Assembly (NCBI GenBank): GCA_016209665.1
Contig: JACQVT010000577.1
Span: forward strand, 1-16,233
Source: Planctomycetota bacterium
Lineage (GTDB): Bacteria; Planctomycetota; Phycisphaerae; UBA1845; PWPN01
DNA length: 16,233 nucleotides
Direction: 5' to 3'
Positions 13,560 to 16,233 of the stretch are shown one piece after another. The notes beneath the pieces were generated by a model. That model was not told where the DNA came from, searched no databases, and saw only the letters and a program-made list of their open reading frames with translations. Made by a program: the position numbers and the translations under genes. Numbering within the stretch: position 1 is the first letter of the stretch; each line of letters starts with the position of its first letter.

Positions 13560-15323
13560 CTATGGGCAATCCACCGTCGGCGACCACGCCACGTCTTTGC
13601 CGGTCGCACACAGGGCGAATTTCTCGATATCTGTGTTGTCAATGGTTCCGCTCGTGTCCTGATCGAAGCATTCGCAGCCCTGGAGAATCGCGCCTCCTGT
13701 GATGGTCAAACATCGTTGGAACCCGGCGAAGTCGTCCATGTCCACGTCGCCGTCCATGTCATAATCGGCAAAGGGCGTCGGACAGGGGCAGATGCCGGGC
13801 GTCGCGCAGTTGGTGCCGATGCCGCGGTAGTTGCCCGGACATGCGTTCACGAGCGTCTGCGTGCACACGCCCGCAGCCTGGCAGCAGGCCCCCGTGCAGA
13901 CCGAACCGTCGCAGGTGGTGTTGATGCCTCGCCACACGCCGGCCCCCGCCGCGCAGGCGCTGGCCGTCTCGACGCTGCACGAGCCGTCCGCTTTGCAGCA
14001 CGCGCCGAGACTGCTCGCGCCTACCCCGCCGAGCAGGGCCGGACGGTCCACATAGGCGTGATGCCACCCCAGACTCGAATTGTCCTGCGCGTACCGCCAC
14101 ACGTCGGGCTCGCCGAGGCAGTTCCCATCCTGGTCCAGCTTGCAGCCGGGAGCAGCCCCGATCGAAATCCGGTTGAACGCGCCGAGATACTGGCGAGGCA
14201 CGGTGGCCGTGCTTGTCTTCAGCACATACGCCAGTACCATGTCATCGCAATAGGGTGGATCCAGACACACCGAGTCTTGAACGTAGGCGATCTGCTTGAT
14301 CTCAACCACCGAGGTCTTGACCTTCACTTCAAAGTAGGCCTGTCCCGAATCCCAGTTGAACTTGCCGACCTGGCCGGCGAACATGCTCGCGAAGAGCTGC
14401 GTCCACTTCAGCCCGTCAAAGACCGCGGCATGGTAGGTCGTCGGCTTGCGGCCGGTCTCCACGTCGCAGGGGTTGTTGTCCAACGGGGCCAGCCAGCCGA
14501 ACGCCAGGCTCGCGTGGGTCGCGGTGGACAGCGCCGGACAGGCCGCCGGATGATGCCGTTGTTGACACACGACGGGGAACATGCCGACTTCCGGTGCGCA
14601 ATCCTTTTCCACGTAGTCGGTGGGGGCGTGATCGTTATCCATGCGAAGCTCGACGTACAACGCCAGGATCGGGGGTGAGTCGATGACGCCTACCGGATTC
14701 ATGCCCTCGGCCGGGTTCATCCAGAAGCGCAACGTCAGCGGATTGGCATCCGTTCCGTTCAGGGCGTCGCTCCCCGGGAACCTCTGCCCGGCTGCCGCCT
14801 CCAGGCTGAACGTGTGATACTGGTTGGTGTTGCTGAAACCCTTGTATCTGAGTGCATAGGGCGTGGTCGTCCAACCTGGGTTGTCGTCCCAGCCCGCCCA
14901 TCTCGCACCGCCCGGATTGACGTCGGTCAGCCAAGCCCCCGGGGCCGAATTGGACATCCCCGCCGGATTGCTGATCGTCGGCAGGGGCCAGTGATAGGAT
15001 TGCAGGAAGTATTCTGCGGATGGGTCGTTGGGGCCACCGCTTGGGTCCAGCCCGCCGTGATCACACAAATTGTCGGGGCTCGGGGGATAACCGGGCCAGA
15101 CACTATGAGCAGGCCAGGCGGGGTCACACGCATCGCCGCAGTTGTTGTCACAATAGCTGTCGAAGTCGTCGCACCAGGTGATGTCCGCGGGTGAGATGGG
15201 GTCCACCCCCTTGCTCACGGTGAAGGGATCGTTATCCATCGGCCCGATACAGCGATCGGCCATCGAAACCAAGACATTTGACAAGAGTACCGTCACACCC
15301 ACAGCAATCGACATTCGTTTCAT
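13560..15323 (-). CDS. Secreted protein with GACC Cys-rich repeats and a dockerin-like C-terminus
   Basis: A 587-residue exported protein. The signal peptide is KRMSIAVGVTVLLSNVLVSM, cleaved near residue 22. A long N-terminal region (about 45-435) begins with WCDDFDSYCDNNCGDACDP and may be a LamG-like jelly roll, as is usual for planctomycete 'DDFDSY' proteins (inference). Two Cys-rich repeats follow (about 440-476 and 477-513), each GACC....G.C.......C.......G....C...C. The end is an EF-hand/dockerin-like pair: DYDMDGDVDMDD (about 519-530) and DQDTSGTIDNTD (about 554-565), both with Ca-binding Asp/Ser at loop positions 1, 3, 5 and 12. The start is well supported by GGAGG 8 nt before the ATG. 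Likely an extracellular or surface protein; the dockerin-like end may be an attachment or stability module, since no cohesin or cellulosome is in view. Confidence 0.85.
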   Translation of the reverse strand: MKRMSIAVGVTVLLSNVLVSMADRCIGPMDNDPFTVSKGVDPISPADITWCDDFDSYCDNNCGDACDPAWPAHSVWPGYPPSPDNLCDHGGLDPSGGPNDPSAEYFLQSYHWPLPTISNPAGMSNSAPGAWLTDVNPGGARWAGWDDNPGWTTTPYALRYKGFSNTNQYHTFSLEAAAGQRFPGSDALNGTDANPLTLRFWMNPAEGMNPVGVIDSPPILALYVELRMDNDHAPTDYVEKDCAPEVGMFPVVCQQRHHPAACPALSTATHASLAFGWLAPLDNNPCDVETGRKPTTYHAAVFDGLKWTQLFASMFAGQVGKFNWDSGQAYFEVKVKTSVVEIKQIAYVQDSVCLDPPYCDDMVLAYVLKTSTATVPRQYLGAFNRISIGAAPGCKLDQDGNCLGEPDVWRYAQDNSSLGWHHAYVDRPALLGGVGASSLGACCKADGSCSVETASACAAGAGVWRGINTTCDGSVCTGACCQAAGVCTQTLVNACPGNYRGIGTNCATPGICPCPTPFADYDMDGDVDMDDFAGFQRCLTITGGAILQGCECFDQDTSGTIDNTDIEKFALCATGKDVAWSPTVDCP

Positions 15324-15580
15324 GACTGGATCCTCCAGGAATCGGCAACCGATGATGGTCCCATATCCTCGTCTTCAGTATCCCATCGGACGGTTTGCGT
15401 CCGCGCTTTCCGATCCCGCCGCCTCCAGCACCGTTCGCGACGGTGGCAGGAACCGCCCCCTTTGGCGACCAGGAGCCCCCGGATTCCAATGCGATCGCGT
15501 TCCAGGAGTACGTCCTGCGACCGCGCCTGACCCCGCTCCTGCCGGCCTCGGCGGACGGATTCCCAACCGGTTTTGACAAT

Positions 15581-15623
15581 AAAAAACCCGGCGACAGCAA
15601 GCGCGCTCGCCGCTGCCGCCGGG
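15581..15623 (-). terminator. Rho-independent terminator after the PEP-CTERM gene
   Basis: In the minus-strand transcript CCCGGCGGCAGC (15623-15612) pairs with GCTGTCGCCGGG (15598-15587), a 12-bp stem with one G-U wobble; the loop contains the palindrome AGCGCGCT. It is followed at once by six U (15586-15581). It lies about 70 bp past the stop of the PEP-CTERM gene (15693) and before the dockerin-like gene, so the two are separate transcripts. Confidence 0.85.
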
Positions 15624-15692
15624 ACAATCGGTCCCTCCAGTGAGAACCGAACGTCACTGAGACGATCGGTCCTCCAACCCGTCAGGTCAGGT

Positions 15693-16233
15693 TCAATGCC
15701 GGCGACGCAGCAGCGCCAGGCCGCCCAGGCCCAGGAACAGCATCGTCGACGGCTCGGGAATCAGGGCCACGAAACCACGGGTGTAGTTCGTGGCGCCGCC
15801 GTCTGGGGTCCAGACCCCCTGGCCCGTAACCCAGATGTTCCCGCTCCCATCCGCGGCCACGCTGTAGGCACGTGACAGGCGGGTGAAGTTGCCCAGCATG
15901 CCCTGGCCGCTGAAGTAGTCGGTCAGGTCCGTGATGGTCATGTTCACAGTGTCCCACAGCACGGCTTTCTCTGTGCCGCGGTAGTTCATCCCGCTGGCAT
16001 ACTGGCCGTCCATGCTTGCTCCGTAGACCACGCCGTTGGTCACACTCCCGCCGGTATCGGGGAACGTCGGCAGTTCCACGATCGTCTGGCTGGCGCCGGG
16101 GTTGGTGATCATGAAGGGCCAGTTGCCCGGGCGGCCGTCCGAGACCGGCGACATCCCGTACGCCCTGGTGCCATCGCCGCTGACGGCGAAACCCTCGCCC
16201 AGGAAGGTGCCGTCCAGGCCGTTGACAAAGTAA
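15693..16233 (-). CDS. PEP-CTERM protein with HAF-like repeats (C-terminal part, 5' end outside window)
   Basis: The frame is open to the window end (from 16232) and gives the last 179 residues. Internal ATG codons such as 16154 are unlikely starts because the sequence before it (NGLDGTFLGEGFAVSGDGTR) continues the same repeat style. The visible part has ~45-60 residue units of 'G.A.S.DG...G' type, as in HAF-repeat propeller proteins (FAVSGDGTRAYGMS; YGASMDGQYASGMN; YSVAADGSGNIWVTG). The end is a PEP-CTERM sorting signal: IPEPSTMLFLGLGGLALLRR with a terminal basic cluster. By family knowledge such proteins are exported, then processed by an exosortase-type enzyme and placed at the surface or in exopolysaccharide. 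No exosortase gene is in this window. A strong terminator follows. Confidence 0.85.
   Translation of the reverse strand, partial: YFVNGLDGTFLGEGFAVSGDGTRAYGMSPVSDGRPGNWPFMITNPGASQTIVELPTFPDTGGSVTNGVVYGASMDGQYASGMNYRGTEKAVLWDTVNMTITDLTDYFSGQGMLGNFTRLSRAYSVAADGSGNIWVTGQGVWTPDGGATNYTRGFVALIPEPSTMLFLGLGGLALLRRRH

Noticed and set aside
13716..14678. A 320-codon plus-strand frame.
   Set aside because: Antisense to the dockerin-like protein, whose signal peptide, Cys repeats and Ca-binding loops are clear.
1..16233. CRISPR array, tRNA, rRNA, insertion sequence or prophage.
   Set aside because: No regularly spaced repeats, cloverleaf-like sequences, transposase domains or phage proteins were seen on either strand.

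Overview
This window looks like a high-GC environmental bacterium of the Planctomycetota, probably a Phycisphaerae-like lineage. The basis is inference from several traits seen together: a secreted protein with Cys-rich 'GACC' repeats and a terminal dockerin-like EF-hand pair, a PEP-CTERM protein, several large exported beta-propeller proteins, and a pair of multihaem cytochromes. There is no rRNA, tRNA, CRISPR array, phage or recognisable insertion sequence.

Region 1 (1-5576) is a redox block. On the minus strand a pentahaem cytochrome c lipoprotein, a Tat-exported molybdopterin oxidoreductase, and the first 14 codons of a 4Fe-4S ferredoxin-type subunit (cut by the window edge) form an apparent operon. 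This is the usual layout of a complex iron-sulfur molybdoenzyme (CISM; Psr/Phs/Ttr-like) with an added cytochrome. A nonahaem cytochrome c is transcribed divergently from the same 550-bp intergenic region, which carries a good sigma70-type promoter facing the CISM operon. A 13-bp hairpin overlaps the Shine-Dalgarno of the molybdoenzyme gene.

Region 2 (5577-11150) starts with a convergent gap holding a perfect 11-bp hairpin. A three-gene minus-strand operon follows, read from 11150 down to 5815: a secreted GH32/43-like propeller fused to a Kelch-like domain, a secreted Vgb/NHL-type beta-propeller, and a SagB/ThcOx-type nitroreductase.

Region 3 (11151-13559) holds a REP-like palindrome, a decayed toxin-antitoxin pair (frameshifted AF2212/DUF104-like antitoxin followed by a PIN-toxin remnant), a secreted glycosidase-like propeller protein, and two TATAAT boxes placed exactly 6 nt before an ATG, as in leaderless transcripts.

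Region 4 (13560-16233) has a secreted GACC-repeat/dockerin-like protein, a strong intrinsic terminator, and the C-terminal part of a PEP-CTERM protein that runs off the window end.

The strongest candidates for something undescribed are the cytochrome/CISM locus, whose substrate cannot be read from the sequence, and the operon that joins a SagB-type flavoenzyme to two secreted propeller proteins without any YcaO or precursor peptide in view. Translations, motif positions and hairpins were read by eye; no alignment or database search was run.
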